A stretch of DNA of 64,000 nt from Chelydra serpentina (lineage: Eukaryota > Chordata > Testudines > Chelydridae). Positions 1 to 10,560 of the stretch are shown one piece after another. The stretch's first letter is position 1. Each line of letters begins with the position of its first letter. Under the pieces are notes generated by a model. The model was not told where the DNA came from. It saw only the letters and a list, made by a program, of their open reading frames with translations, and made no database searches. The position numbers were made by a program, and so were the translations under genes. Location: NCBI GenBank assembly GCA_037349315.1, contig JBAIAC010000030.1, forward strand, positions 14,219,501 through 14,283,500, read 5' to 3'.

Positions 1-42
1 GCCCTAACATGATCTAAAAGGTTGCCCATCCCTGTCCTATAT

Positions 43-333
43 GAAGTGGTGTGCCGAGTCTTCATTTATTCACTCTAGTTTAAGGTTTTGCGTGCCAGTA
101 ATACATTGTAATGTTTTTAGAAGGTCTCTTTCTATAAGTCTTTAATGTATAAATAAACGATTGTTGTATGTAAAGTAAGTAAGGTTTTTAAAATGTTTAA
201 GAAGCTTCACTTAAAATTAAATTAAAATGGAAAGCTCCCCAGACCGGTGGCCAGGACCCAGGTAGTGTGAGTGCCACTGAAAATCAGCTTGCGTGCCGCC
301 TTTGGCACCCGTGCCATAGATTGTCTACCCCTG
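43..333 (-). mobile_element. hAT-type MITE, rearranged left end
   Basis: This copy is the reverse complement of the MITE at 13017-13327 over nearly its whole length. Its right end carries the terminal motif GTCTACCCCTG followed by the octamer ATATAGGA (334-341). The expected left terminal repeat is not joined directly. Instead a terminal-repeat-like end, GGTTGCCCATCCCTG (20-34), is followed by TCCTATAT (35-42), the reverse complement of the right-hand octamer. An inversion or abortive transposition could give this arrangement. The family assignment rests on terminal sequence and the 8-bp duplication of the other copy. Confidence 0.7.
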
Positions 334-833
334 ATATAGGATGAGATAAATCGTATGGAGGGTGGTAGTGACAGAGGAAACCTTCACAAGGATTCACCTC
401 ATTCCAGATTGCTCTGTTGTGGGTTGGAATTGAGGTTGCAAGGCCCACCCCCAAACCTAGCAGACGTCTGAGATTCCAAGGAAGCTTTTACCTCTGTACC
501 GGCCCCTAGCAGCTTCCTGATAGGGTGTCTCAATTGGAGCCCTGCCAACAGGGACTGCCCTGCCATAGGTATTCCATGGGAAAGATCCAATACAGCTTCA
601 GGAGGCATCTTGTTTGGAGTCCTCCTGGCCCACCCAGGCTCTAACCTCTCCATAGCACTGATCTCCTACTCTGTGGGTCATCTTCTACAAAGTCCACAGG
701 AGCAAAGGACAATACCACAGAGATGGACAAGCCTCCCTTCCACACTAGTGTGGGAAGATCTGCACATGAGTCATCCCAGCTGAGTAGTATAATTCAGGCA
801 GACCTATCTAGCTACCCGTAGATCTCTCTATGG

Positions 834-1144
834 CAGCAGTTCTCAAACTGTGGGTCAGGACCCCATTAAAATGGGGTTGCCTGGGCTGGTTCAGACTTAC
901 TGGGGCCCAGGGCTGAAGCTGAAGCCTGAGCTCTACTGTCTGGGGCCAAAGCTGAAGCCTGGGGTCAAAGCCAAAGCCCAAGGGCTTCAGCCCTGGGTGG
1001 TGGAGATCAGGTGACAGGCTCCTTGCCTGGGGCTGAAGCCCTTGGGCTTTGTTGGGGGGAGCTCAGGCAGGCTCAGGCTTCAGTTGTGTAGTGATTTTTG
1101 TTGTCAGAAGGGGGTCACGGTGCAGTGAAGCTTGAGAACTCCTC
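834..1144. mobile_element. hAT-type MITE with 8-bp TSD
   Basis: A 311-bp non-autonomous element with terminal inverted repeats of the CAG..GTTCTCAAAC type (left CAGCAGTTCTCAAACTGTGG, right ending GCTTGAGAACTCCTC). It is flanked by perfect 8-bp duplications CTCTATGG at 826-833 and 1145-1152. The interior is rich in degenerate CCTGGGGCTGAAGCC-type words. No coding capacity is seen. Confidence 0.85.
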
Positions 1145-1423
1145 CTCTATGGTAAGGGAATTTTCTTCAGAAGGATTGTTTGGAGCAGCTGTTGCAAACC
1201 AGGCATGGAATTTAATGACTCAGCCTAATCAGCAAGGTGTTTCTTCCGAGCACTGAATCATCTATTTTCCTGACTGCTAGGCAGTATGGTTGGCTTCACT
1301 CACTTGGCAGAAATTCTGCTTTGCACATGGCTTCAGTTGCCACTTGCTGACTGTTTTTGATTTTTCAGGTAAACTCAGTTTGCCAACATAAGCATATGTC
1401 CCTCCAATGCGTAGAGGGGAATT

Positions 1424-1805
1424 CAGAGTAGCAGCCGTGTTAGTCTGTATCTGTAAAAAGAACAGGAGTACTTGTGGCACCTTAGAGACTAACAAATTTA
1501 TTTCAGCATAAGCTTTCGTAGGCTATAGCCCACTTCATCGGGTGCATAGAATGGAACACACCTTCTTGTCAACTGTCTGATATAGGCCTTCTTGATTATC
1601 ACTACAAAAGGTTTTTTTTCTCCTGCTGCTAATAGCTCATCTAAATTAAATAGCCTGTTAGAATTGGTATGGCAACTTCCACATCTTGCTTCTGTGTGTT
1701 CCATTCTATGCATCTGATGAAGTGGGCTATAGCCTACGAAAGCTTATGCTGAAATAAATTTGTTAGTCTCTAAGGTGCAACAAGTACTCCTGGTTTGTTT
1801 GTTTT
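1424..1805 (+). mobile_element. Hairpin-type SINE-like retroposon with 12-bp TSD
   Basis: Two copies of one ~110-130 bp module lie in opposite orientation (about 1424-1560 and 1690-1795) around a ~120-bp centre. Together they would form a long hairpin. The unit is flanked by the 12-bp direct repeat TAGAGGGGAATT (1412-1423 and 1806-1817), so it inserted as a single entity. The right end has a T-rich tail (GTTTGTTTGTTTTTA). The same module (GAAAGCTTATGCTGAAATAA, TTAGTCTCTAAGGTGC) recurs at 5456-5765 and 50581-50659. It resembles turtle SINE-like repeats, but I cannot name the family securely. Confidence 0.75.
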
Positions 1806-3295
1806 TAGAGGGGAATTGCTGCCAGTAGCACTAGGAACACACTGTTTTGACCTAGATTTATATTTGTAGGGGTAAATCCATTGATATAGAAGGGAAGGTG
1901 AATTGGTAAAGAGGGCCTAGTTATTTGTACTAAGGATCCAGCATCCCCAAGACCATCCATATGTAGGTGCTGATTCTGGTCTTGCACCTGTTAAGTCTGA
2001 AATAATAAATAGTTACACTAATATAAAACCATTGTGAGAGAGAATCAGACCTATAGTCTTTAATTGTATGCAGAAGCTAACCTACAATTATTTTTCTCTG
2101 AAAACTTTCTGGGCCTGGTTTTCCTTTCTGACTTCAATGGAGTTTCTCTTAATTTACACCAGTGAAAGAAAATTCAGGCTCTCTGACTCGAGCCCTTTCC
2201 CTCCTGGAAGAACTTCATATATGTGGTGCCATTAATGTTGTTAAAACAATAGAATTTATTCTCTGCAATTTTATAGCTTGCTGAGTTTCTCAGTACTCTG
2301 TTTTAAGGCGACACTGGCATATGGGAGGCTCACTCAGTATGTGATTGGAAAGAAATTATGTCCTCTTATTAAACTCTCCCTTTACTGAATAATGACATTA
2401 CCCTCTTGTGTGGTAGAGTGCTTGTTATATGATCTTACTCAAATACATCTGGAACTTGGCCCTTAGGAGGGCCTCAAAATAGAATGACAGTTGCAGGAAG
2501 AACTTTATTAGAGGACTTATGAGGGATCTTGGTACAAACCACTTCCATTTTATACAGAGTATTAGTAGAAGCATAATCCAGCACCACGTATACTTATCTT
2601 CCATTCCCTTTTGTTAGATTTCCTTTTGGTATCCTCCCTTTATTACTCTCTTCTTTTGTTATTCTCCCCTTAGCAGCTATTGCAACTGAATCACATTTAG
2701 CAGAAAGCAGATACATTTTTCAGTATCCAGCATCAAGAACACTCTTTTAATAGCCAGTGGAAAGAACAATACTGACAAACATTGCTGTTCTGATAAACTC
2801 CTGTTTTCTTGAGAATTTCTTTGTCTACAAATGGGCTTGATTCTAAAAGGTGCTGAGGGATCTCTTTCCGATCTCGCGCTGCTATAAATCAGACACATCT
2901 CCACTGAAGTCAGTGGAGTTACACTAGTATAAAGCTTCTGTGTGTTAGATCAGAATTACAATCATGAAATGTGAAAAATTTGGATATGTTTAAGCTTAAA
3001 GTTGCTATCAGAAGTGAAAACTTAAAAATATCCCTAGACAATAATTTGTTCATCTTTTTTTCCCTACTGCACACAATTCTGAATGATTAGCAACTGTAGT
3101 TATACTCTGCATTGGAATGTGATACCAGTTGCTCATGCAAAGGAATTTAATTAGAAATACAGTAAAGGAAGTTTTAAAGTTCTGACATACAGTTCTTTCA
3201 TAGCTTTGAAGATGAAGGTTTAAGGTTACTTGTTCTTATGAGTTGCATTGGTCCTAACTTCTAAACTTTTCCCATGTGGTGTTTTAAATTTTTAG

Positions 3296-3652
3296 GAGGG
3301 CCAGTCATCAGCAAATGGTCCTTCTCGGGATACTCCAAGGCAGCCACAAGTAAGAGAAGGAAGCATGGGATACCCTCAACTTCGTGCTGGCTACATCCCT
3401 ATTCCAGTTATCCATGAAGGTGCTGAGAACAGACAGCAGCACCCGTATTACTCCGTTCATCAGCCTGGCATTCAACGATACAAAGCAGAAACTGTTCCCA
3501 CCACAAAGCGGGCACAGTCACCTTTAAGGGGGGCCTATGCCCACTCGGAATCCCCTGCTAGAGGACCAGCTGAAGCTGCTCAGACAGATAAACAATGTGG
3601 ACAGACAACAGCAGCTGCAACAGCCCAAAGTCCAGCCTCACATGGGCCTGAG
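3296..3652 (+). CDS. BAG3: BAG3 exon 2 (BAG cochaperone 3)
   Basis: This is an internal coding exon of 357 nt (119 codons), phase 0 at both ends, with acceptor TTTTTAG at 3289-3295 and donor GTAACT from 3653. BAG3 binds Hsc70/Hsp70 through its BAG domain and small heat-shock proteins through two IPV motifs, and links them to chaperone-assisted selective autophagy. The first IPV motif is at residues 36-38 of this exon, in [11 protein letters not shown]. The segment [10 protein letters not shown], a 14-3-3-type KRAQSPLRG site, and DKQCGQ followed by an Ala/Gln-rich run all match vertebrate BAG3. The WW-domain exon 1 should lie left of the window. Assignment is by recalled homology and exon order. 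Confidence 0.96.
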
Positions 3653-5981
3653 GTAACTTGTCAGTAGTGCTGGGGTGTGTTTTGCATTACTCTCCAATAT
3701 TTGTGACCTAAAATGGCAATACAGCTGATTTATCCCTCAAAAGTCCAAAATTACCATAGAATTACATTTCCCCCACCCCCAATACTTTTGAAGTATTAGT
3801 ACAAACACAAAAATGCACTTTTTAATGATTCTGCTAACAGTAACTTCACTGTAAATGCTTTACATTTTATCTAGCATCACAGTGTCTCACTCACAAATGA
3901 TTTTGCAGGAAGAATTGCACATAGATTGATTCTGTCACTTGTCTCAGAAACTGAGGCCCGTAAAGTCCAATTCTCCTCTCACACTGGTTGACTTAATGGA
4001 GTTATTCTGATTTGCACCAATGTAAATGAGAGCAGAACTGAGCCTACCGTGTCCTGTGACATAACTATGAAACAATGTAAGTGAAAAAGCTAAAAACAAA
4101 ACAAACCTGACCAAAAATTAAGAATTAGTTGTTAATAAATGAGACCATTTTAGAATCCATCAAATGGCACTATTTGCAGCTGAATATTTTTAAAGTGCAT
4201 ATTATTTTTAAATGTATATATCATTTGAATTCATTTTTTAAAAAGCTTTAAAGATTAAATGAAAAATAATTTTTCTGCCTATGCCCTTTACTAATTTGTT
4301 ATTATATACTCATAATCAAAGGTTTTTCATAAAAAAGATTCTGCTTGCTTTGGATCTCAGAAGTACCAGGACTTGGTTTCCTATTTTCTCTGGAGAGCTA
4401 GAGTTGAGATAATATCCTCACAACAGACTGAAACCTGAGCTTGAGTTTTCCCAGCCCTGAGCTGAGCGGGGAGTGAATGCTGAATTTGAGCCATATTATA
4501 TCTTTTAATTGAGTTTGTACTCAAATAGTGGCAGTATTCACTCTAAATATGATTAGTCCATACACCACATGATTTTAAAATTCTGTTAGCCACTGTCTTG
4601 GCTAACAGTGTTTTGTCCCTGCAGCCCAGGGTGGCACATGATGGAATAATGAACCAGCTACTGGGGTTTTTTTTTTGTTTTTTGGTTTTTTTTGTTCAGT
4701 GTGGCTAGGACCCCAAGCCATATTTGTGTAACCACTTTGGCCAGTCCTCTTTCTTCTCAGTACTTTGTGCAAAAGGACTTCCAAAAGTGTGTTGCCCCGT
4801 GTAATGTTGATGCCACTCAATGTGCATGTCTTCCAAGTAGTATACCATATCGAAGCACTTTGGGTCAGCTGTCCAGATTCTCAGAATTCCTTGATACAAA
4901 CAGTAGTTGGTAGGGATACACAAAAACATGGCCACAAACTAAAATGTTACCTGTAACGAGAGAAGTCAACTGTGCCTTTTAAATGTGATGTAGCCAAGGC
5001 CTTATCTTCCTAAAATATCCAGCTAGTGCAGCTCCATCGATAGTGCCAATGGTGGAAGCACTGGTGTAGACAAGATGCCACCAGCATTTTAACTGTCATG
5101 TTACTTAGACTCATTCTGAGCAGTGTTCAGAAAACAGTGGATTAAAATGCTAAGACCACATTAGTACTGCTACCACCAGTGGTGCAACACCACTGGGAAA
5201 TTAAGAAAGTAATTCTAGCATACACACCCCTATCCTAACAAGATACAAAACCACAGGAAGAAGTCCTAGTGTGGCAAAGGCAACATTGCTTATGTGACGG
5301 GGGGAGGAGGTTCCTTCTTTGCTTAACTTTTTCCCCCACATCTAACCAGTTTAAACAAGAATAAAGTTTCAGATAGAGACTGAGTAAATGTCCCCTCCCT
5401 CTTCAGGGAATGCTGCATCTCAGGTTTCACCTATTACAGTGATGCTTTCTCACTAAAATGAAAATAAGAAAGAAAAACTTGTAGCACCTTAGAGACTAAC
5501 AAATTTATTTCAGCATAAGCTTTCGTGGGTTAGTATCCACTTCATCGGATGCATGGAATGAAAATATACTTCAGACAGACATTTATACAGTCAGAGAAAC
5601 ATGATGGTCCAGGTGTATAGACCAATCTTAAGAGGCTAATTAGTTGAGAGGAAACATGACAGCAGGGGAAGAAAAAGCTTTTGAAGTGATAAACAAGATG
5701 GTCACACAGGTGTGAATGAGGATCGTTAACTTAAGGGAAATAGATTCAATTAACATAATGGCCGAGCTTTCTCACTAGTTCCACAGTTGTCCAGCAAGTC
5801 CCCTAGCAAAAAAACAGGGAAACCAAATCCTAATGTGCAAACAGATGCCACCACTACTCCCTCCTATATCTCCCGCTTTTTTGAGGGGTGGGGGAGAAAC
5901 AATGTTGAGGCTGCCTTTCAACATATTAATAAAATTAAAATGTGAAACAATTAACACTAATTATTAATCTTGTTTTTACAG
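3653..5981 (+). other. BAG3 intron 2
   Basis: Intron of about 2.3 kb between two phase-0 coding exons, starting GTAACT and ending TTTTTACAG. It carries one TSD-flanked retroposon (5456-5765) and poly-T runs near 4665-4695. The rest is unremarkable AT-rich sequence. Overlapping short ORFs at 4600-4960 show no recognisable protein. Confidence 0.85.
5456..5765 (-). mobile_element. SINE-like retroposon with 12-bp TSD
   Basis: The 310-bp insertion is bounded by the direct repeat GCTTTCTCACTA at 5444-5455 and 5766-5777. Its left part (to about 5560) is the reverse complement of the 1690-1795 module, including TTAGTCTCTAAGGTGC and the AAGCTTATGCTGAAATAA stretch. The A-rich left edge corresponds to a T-rich 3' tail on the minus strand. 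The remainder (5560-5765) is not shared with the 1424 copy. Confidence 0.8.
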
Positions 5982-6368
5982 CACCCTCAGTCGCCTACAA
6001 CTTCTGACTCACAGTCAGTTTCCCCTCAGTCATCGGGTAGACCCAGTGCAGGAAGCCATCAGGTCCGTCGAGGTTATATTCCAATTCCTGTGATCCATGA
6101 GGAAAAAGGCCTCAGGCAGCCATCACAAGTATATCATCAAGCACAGAAGACACACTACCCTGCCCAGCAAAGTGATTACCATGTCCACCAACCAGTGTAT
6201 CACAAAATTCAAGCTGATGAGCAGGAGCCCAAACCAGCACGAGAGCAGTCCCCATTCAGAATGTCTCAGAAGGGTTCATCAAGTCGTGAAAGTTCACCAG
6301 CCAGAGTTACCACTCAGATACAGTCACCAGTTCCCATCAGAGTACAAACAGTTGTGGACAGACCCCAG
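5982..6368 (+). CDS. BAG3: BAG3 exon 3 (BAG cochaperone 3)
   Basis: This is a 387-nt exon (129 codons), phase 0 at both ends, with acceptor TTTTTACAG just before 5982 and donor GTATGC from 6369. It encodes the second IPV motif in [11 protein letters not shown] (residues 33-37 IPIPV), one of two sites that recruit HSPB6/HSPB8. The proline equivalent to human P209, mutated in myofibrillar myopathy, is intact. Downstream, [19 protein letters not shown] and SSRESSPAR match vertebrate BAG3 closely. The exon ends in VVDRPQ, also the end of this segment in human. Start and end were chosen from splice consensus and reading frame; the frame continues into intron only to a nearby stop. Confidence 0.96.
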
Positions 6369-9252
6369 GTATGCGGAATGATCAGAAAAATATGATTTTT
6401 TTCTATAGTAATTGTGCTTTGTGTTAATAAAGTTAAAGATCTGGATTATACTAATAAACACACAGAATTTCACAAATGTAATTCCAGCATCAGATTTACA
6501 CCAGCTGAGGATCTGGCCTTCAATATTGTTGTTGACAGTGCCACCATGTTACTGACGCACTATATTCTCATCAAAGCTAGCATTTCACATAATAGGGTGC
6601 TAAAATCCTCATTCTCACATGGGAAACTGTCAAAATTAGAGAGTAAATGAAGAAGAAAAGTTCAGGGATACTCTAAATAAATTCTGATTGAAACCCAGAA
6701 CCTGATTCTCTTTTCACTTGCACCCTATGTCAATCTCAGTCAGTGGTGTAAGGGAAGTATACATTAGAAGAGAATCAGGCCCATGGGTTTTATAGTAATA
6801 ATGCAACTTTGTCTCAATCATCATTGATTACAGTAGCAAATCCAGAAAGTAACCATTATTTATCATGATGAAAGAGGATTGGTAAAATCTACTCTATAGT
6901 CTGTTTCTACATACACTACTTTCTCACTAAACTTGATTCATTCAGGGACAATATGTCCAATTTGTTCAAGACAGTGAAATTCCACTATACAGACAGTAGT
7001 TTTCTATAATGTTGTAGTACCAGTGTATAGTATCCTGGACAAATTCTAAAATATAATACTATTTAGTGCTTGTCATCCAAAAGATTTCACAACACATTAC
7101 ATTCACTAATTAAGAATCATAGCTTCTTAGTCAAGTGGGTATTATAATATCTATTTTACAGATGGGTAAACTTGCATAGCAAGACACAGGACTAGAAACT
7201 CGGAGTGCTGACCAAGATTAGCACTTACTAGACTACAGTGCCTTTTACATGCCTTTTCTGAAGCATAGTCACATGAGAGTCAGAGTGGTGTCTGATTTAG
7301 TGAAGGGGAGGACTACATTTTGATTAGATGCATTTCCTGAAAAGAGCTGTATTTGTTTGATTTACAGTCAGCCATTCTGAAACAATACTTGGGGTCAAAT
7401 TCTGCCCCCAGATACAGTTGCTTACAATATCTGAAGATAGAAGTAGCCCACTTGTACAGATCTGAATATAGTTAACATGCAAAATGTAAAATAATATTAA
7501 GCTTCCTACTGAGGCCACAAAGCAATGACATTTAGAGTCAATATGACTTCAGCATTAAACAAAGGTTGACTTATTCTAGGATTTCCATCATTTAAATCTG
7601 TAAGATAACCCTAAACCTCTCAAAGGTGCGCTTTTCCTATTGAAGTCAAAGGGAGCAGAATTAGGTCAATGCTTAGTCCTTTTGAAAATCCCACCTAGAA
7701 CATGAACAAAATAGTTAAAGGGGGTTGGGGGAATCAAAACCCAGAATTAATGACGGGTACTAAGTTTCACTTTTTTTAAGGGCCAAACCTTAAGGCACTT
7801 ATTTAGATTTTATCCAGTCTTTACTCAGGCAAAAATACTGTCCTCAATGCATATCAGCTCTGAAAGTTGGCCCATTTACTTAGGTACATGAGTATTTAAG
7901 CACTTAACTTTAGGCACCTATATCTGAAATAATTGGTCTAAGTGACTTTCCCAATGCCACACCATGAATCAGTGAAGGAAATGGGAAAAGAACTCTGGCT
8001 CTCGTGACTCCCAATCTTGTGTCCAGACCACAAAGCCTTGCTACCTTTGGTTTTGATGGCAATACGTTGTAATTTGTTTTGAAGCCCTTTTGTCTCATTC
8101 TGACAATTCCATGACTTTCCACTTTTCTGCAGTGCCGGGCAGGCACCAGCTGCTGCTGGGGTCTTGTCAGGTCACCGCGCCCCCACCAGCAGAGGTTGGA
8201 CCTGGGAGGGGGTTGGGGCATTAGACGGGGTGAGGTGGGCTCTGGGTGGTGCTTACCTGGGCGGCTCCCCAGAAGCAGTGACATCCCCCCTCGCTCAGCT
8301 GCTAGGCGGAGGCATGGCCAGGCAGCTCTGCGTGCTGCCTCTGCCCAGAGTACTGGCTTCACAGCTCCCACTGGCTGGGAACCATGGCCAATGGGAGCTG
8401 CAGGGGCAGTGCCTGCAGGTGGCAGCAGTGCCCACCCACCCCAAGTTTTAGTCATGGGTATTTTTAGTAAAAGTCCAGGACAGGTCACAGTCCATGAATT
8501 TTTGTTTACTGCCCATGACCTGTCTGTGACTTTTACTAAAAATACCCATGACTAAAACATAGCCTTAATTATAGTATATGAGCTTACTTATTTCTTGTGG
8601 CTGAGATCCACCATATTCCTTCCTGCCCTTGGCGCATCCCCCCCAGGCCCTATGCCGAGTTGAGATTAGGGGGCAGATGCAGGGCCCAGATCTTGCAGAA
8701 TGGATAGGGGGACTCTGTGCTGGCCCATTGCAGTCCATGTCTGGTCCCACTGCACCTCCTGAATGATGCAAAGGGACTGGATCTGAGTAGGAGAACAAAT
8801 CTCCCAATAAAAAGACCAAGTTAAAGCTACTAATCTTTGGAAATAGTCTTAGGTTGGTAATGGCAATGTTTGCAAATCTGGATTTTACCAGTACTAGTTG
8901 TCTATTAAGAAGTTGGTGTTAATACTAATATTTTTAAGCAGCATCTTTCAATTAAGCCTCAGTATGATGGAAAAGGTTTGAGACCTAGATTTTTCCAAAG
9001 GAACTAGTGATTTTTAGGTCCAGAGTTTTTTTGGATAACTGACTTGAGACGCCTTAAAATGGCCTGATTTTTTCAGCGCATTGGTGCTCAGCACATTCTG
9101 AAAATCAGGCCTGTTTAAGGTGTCTCAAATTGGACAGCCAAAATCACTAGTCACTTTTGAAAAACTTTTGGCCTGAAAATTATAATTTTTGTTTACAAAT
9201 GAAGTAGCATTGTTTTCATGTCTCACAATAATAAACTTTCCTCCTTCTTCAG
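6369..9252 (+). other. BAG3 intron 3
   Basis: Intron of about 2.9 kb ending CCTTCTTCAG at 9252. It contains a GC-rich repeat with a long perfect hairpin (8095-8560) and a MIR/CR1-like relic around 7070-7230 (fragment of the type ending in a 'bottom of the count' A/T-rich tail). No other coding exon is visible; ORFs at 7910-8555 fall in the repeat. Confidence 0.8.
8095..8560. mobile_element. MITE-like repeat with perfect 31-bp inverted repeat
   Basis: A GC-rich body (8095-8440) is followed by a perfect 31-bp inverted repeat. The left arm (8445-8475) begins GTTTTAGTCATGGGTA and the right arm (8528-8558) ends TACCCATGACTAAAAC, with a 52-base spacer. The arms match at every base, which suggests a young or structurally maintained element. 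No transposase or clear target duplication is seen. Confidence 0.55.
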
Positions 9253-10023
9253 GCTTCTCAGCAACAAATCCCACCCCAAGAAACACTACATGAAAGCATA
9301 CCTGAAAACAAGGCAAGCCCATCAGGAACTGAGATGCCTTCATCTTATATCCCAATTCAAGTCATTCACAAAGAACCAGATTCTAAACCACCACCACAGA
9401 AACCTCCACCCACTGCAGAAAAGGTTGATGAAAAGGTTGATAAAACGATTCCCTGTCCTGCTAGGAGTGCACCTCCAGAGGAGAGGCTTGCTTCTGAAGA
9501 AACTTCACCGCAGAAGATGATGGAAGTGGAAGAGACACAGAAGCATCCTGGTGTCTTGAAAGTGGAAGCAATTCTAGAGAATGTTCAAATGCTTGAACAG
9601 GCAGTTGATTCTTTCAAAGGCAAGAAAAATGACAAAAAATACTTGATGATTGAAGAGTATTTGACCAAAGAGTTGCTAGCCCTAGATTCAGTAGACCCCG
9701 AGGGTCGTGCAGATGTGCGCCAGGCCAGGAGAGATGGTGTAAGGAAGGTTCAGAATATTTTGGAAAGACTTGAACAGAAAGCAGAAGACGTCCCAGAGGT
9801 AGTTCATGTTTATGGACTTCAGTCAACCTTGATGGAGAATAATAAGCCACCACAGGAAATCATGGAGATTGATCCTGTGGCGGACAAAACCAGGAAAGAT
9901 ACAAGTAACAAAGATGCCAAAGAGGAAACCAAAATGGAAACACATCAACCTGAAACTAAGGAAGAAGTATTTACCAATCTTGCCCGCACAACAAACACAG
10001 TTAATAACCCAACTGAACCATAG
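9253..10023 (+). CDS. BAG3: BAG3 exon 4, BAG domain and C terminus
   Basis: Terminal coding exon, 256 codons plus TAG at 10021-10023. It opens with ASQQQIPPQ, then the conserved [21 protein letters not shown] region with its PxxP run. The BAG domain follows (about 9541-9790), starting [13 protein letters not shown] and continuing through [34 protein letters not shown] and [17 protein letters not shown]. This three-helix bundle binds the Hsp70 nucleotide-binding domain and promotes ADP release. The BAG core is nearly identical to mammalian BAG3, while the tail ([20 protein letters not shown]) is divergent and charged. Exons 2-4 total 504 residues, in keeping with the ~575-residue human protein once the WW-domain exon is added. 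BAG3 is heat-shock inducible in other vertebrates; its promoter is outside this window. Confidence 0.97.
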   Translation, partial: ASQQQIPPQETLHESIPENKASPSGTEMPSSYIPIQVIHKEPDSKPPPQKPPPTAEKVDEKVDKTIPCPARSAPPEERLASEETSPQKMMEVEETQKHPGVLKVEAILENVQMLEQAVDSFKGKKNDKKYLMIEEYLTKELLALDSVDPEGRADVRQARRDGVRKVQNILERLEQKAEDVPEVVHVYGLQSTLMENNKPPQEIMEIDPVADKTRKDTSNKDAKEETKMETHQPETKEEVFTNLARTTNTVNNPTEP

Positions 10024-10560
10024 CCACATGCTGAACTTTAAAGCTCTCAGACTTTATAACTAGAAGTGTGTTTTAAGTGAATTTTAAGTTGCATGCATTT
10101 CAGAAGCTTTTCATCAATTGGTTTTTAAATCAACATAGCAGCTTGGGACACACACACTTGCGGGGCGGGGGAGAGGCTATAAAGAAAATGATGCATTTAT
10201 CCTTTATTCTTACACTTTATAAAGAGACATGTTTCAAGAATGCGTCTTGTTCTTAAGATACTTTTGTGCCAGCTGGATGCAAAAAATGCCTCCAGGTTAA
10301 CATTGATACGTGTTGTATTTTAATGTTTCTTCTGCAGGTAATTTTTGTAAAATCAAAGCCCTGCCTCACCAGAATACCAAACCCTTCTACAAATGTAGCC
10401 ACTCTGGCAAGAATATTTTATTTTTAATGTTCACAAATGGGCACTTTAAGTAAAGATGCATAGAAAGTGTGTAAGAAATTGTAGAGCTATTTATATGTGT
10501 GAAGGACTTCAGTGCTATATTTTAAAAGGGAAATAAAATAATATAGAAATCTGACTTAGT
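10024..10560 (+). other. BAG3: BAG3 3' UTR with polyadenylation signal
   Basis: AT-rich sequence follows the BAG3 stop. The canonical signal AATAAA is at 10532-10537, so cleavage is expected about 10550-10560. The exact cleavage site is inferred. Confidence 0.75.

Noticed and set aside
4602..4956. Four overlapping ORFs in BAG3 intron 2
   Set aside because: Both strands open over the same stretch, with no recognisable motif; intronic.
7910..8555. 192-codon minus-strand ORF and two plus ORFs
   Set aside because: Inside the GC-rich hairpin repeat of BAG3 intron 3.
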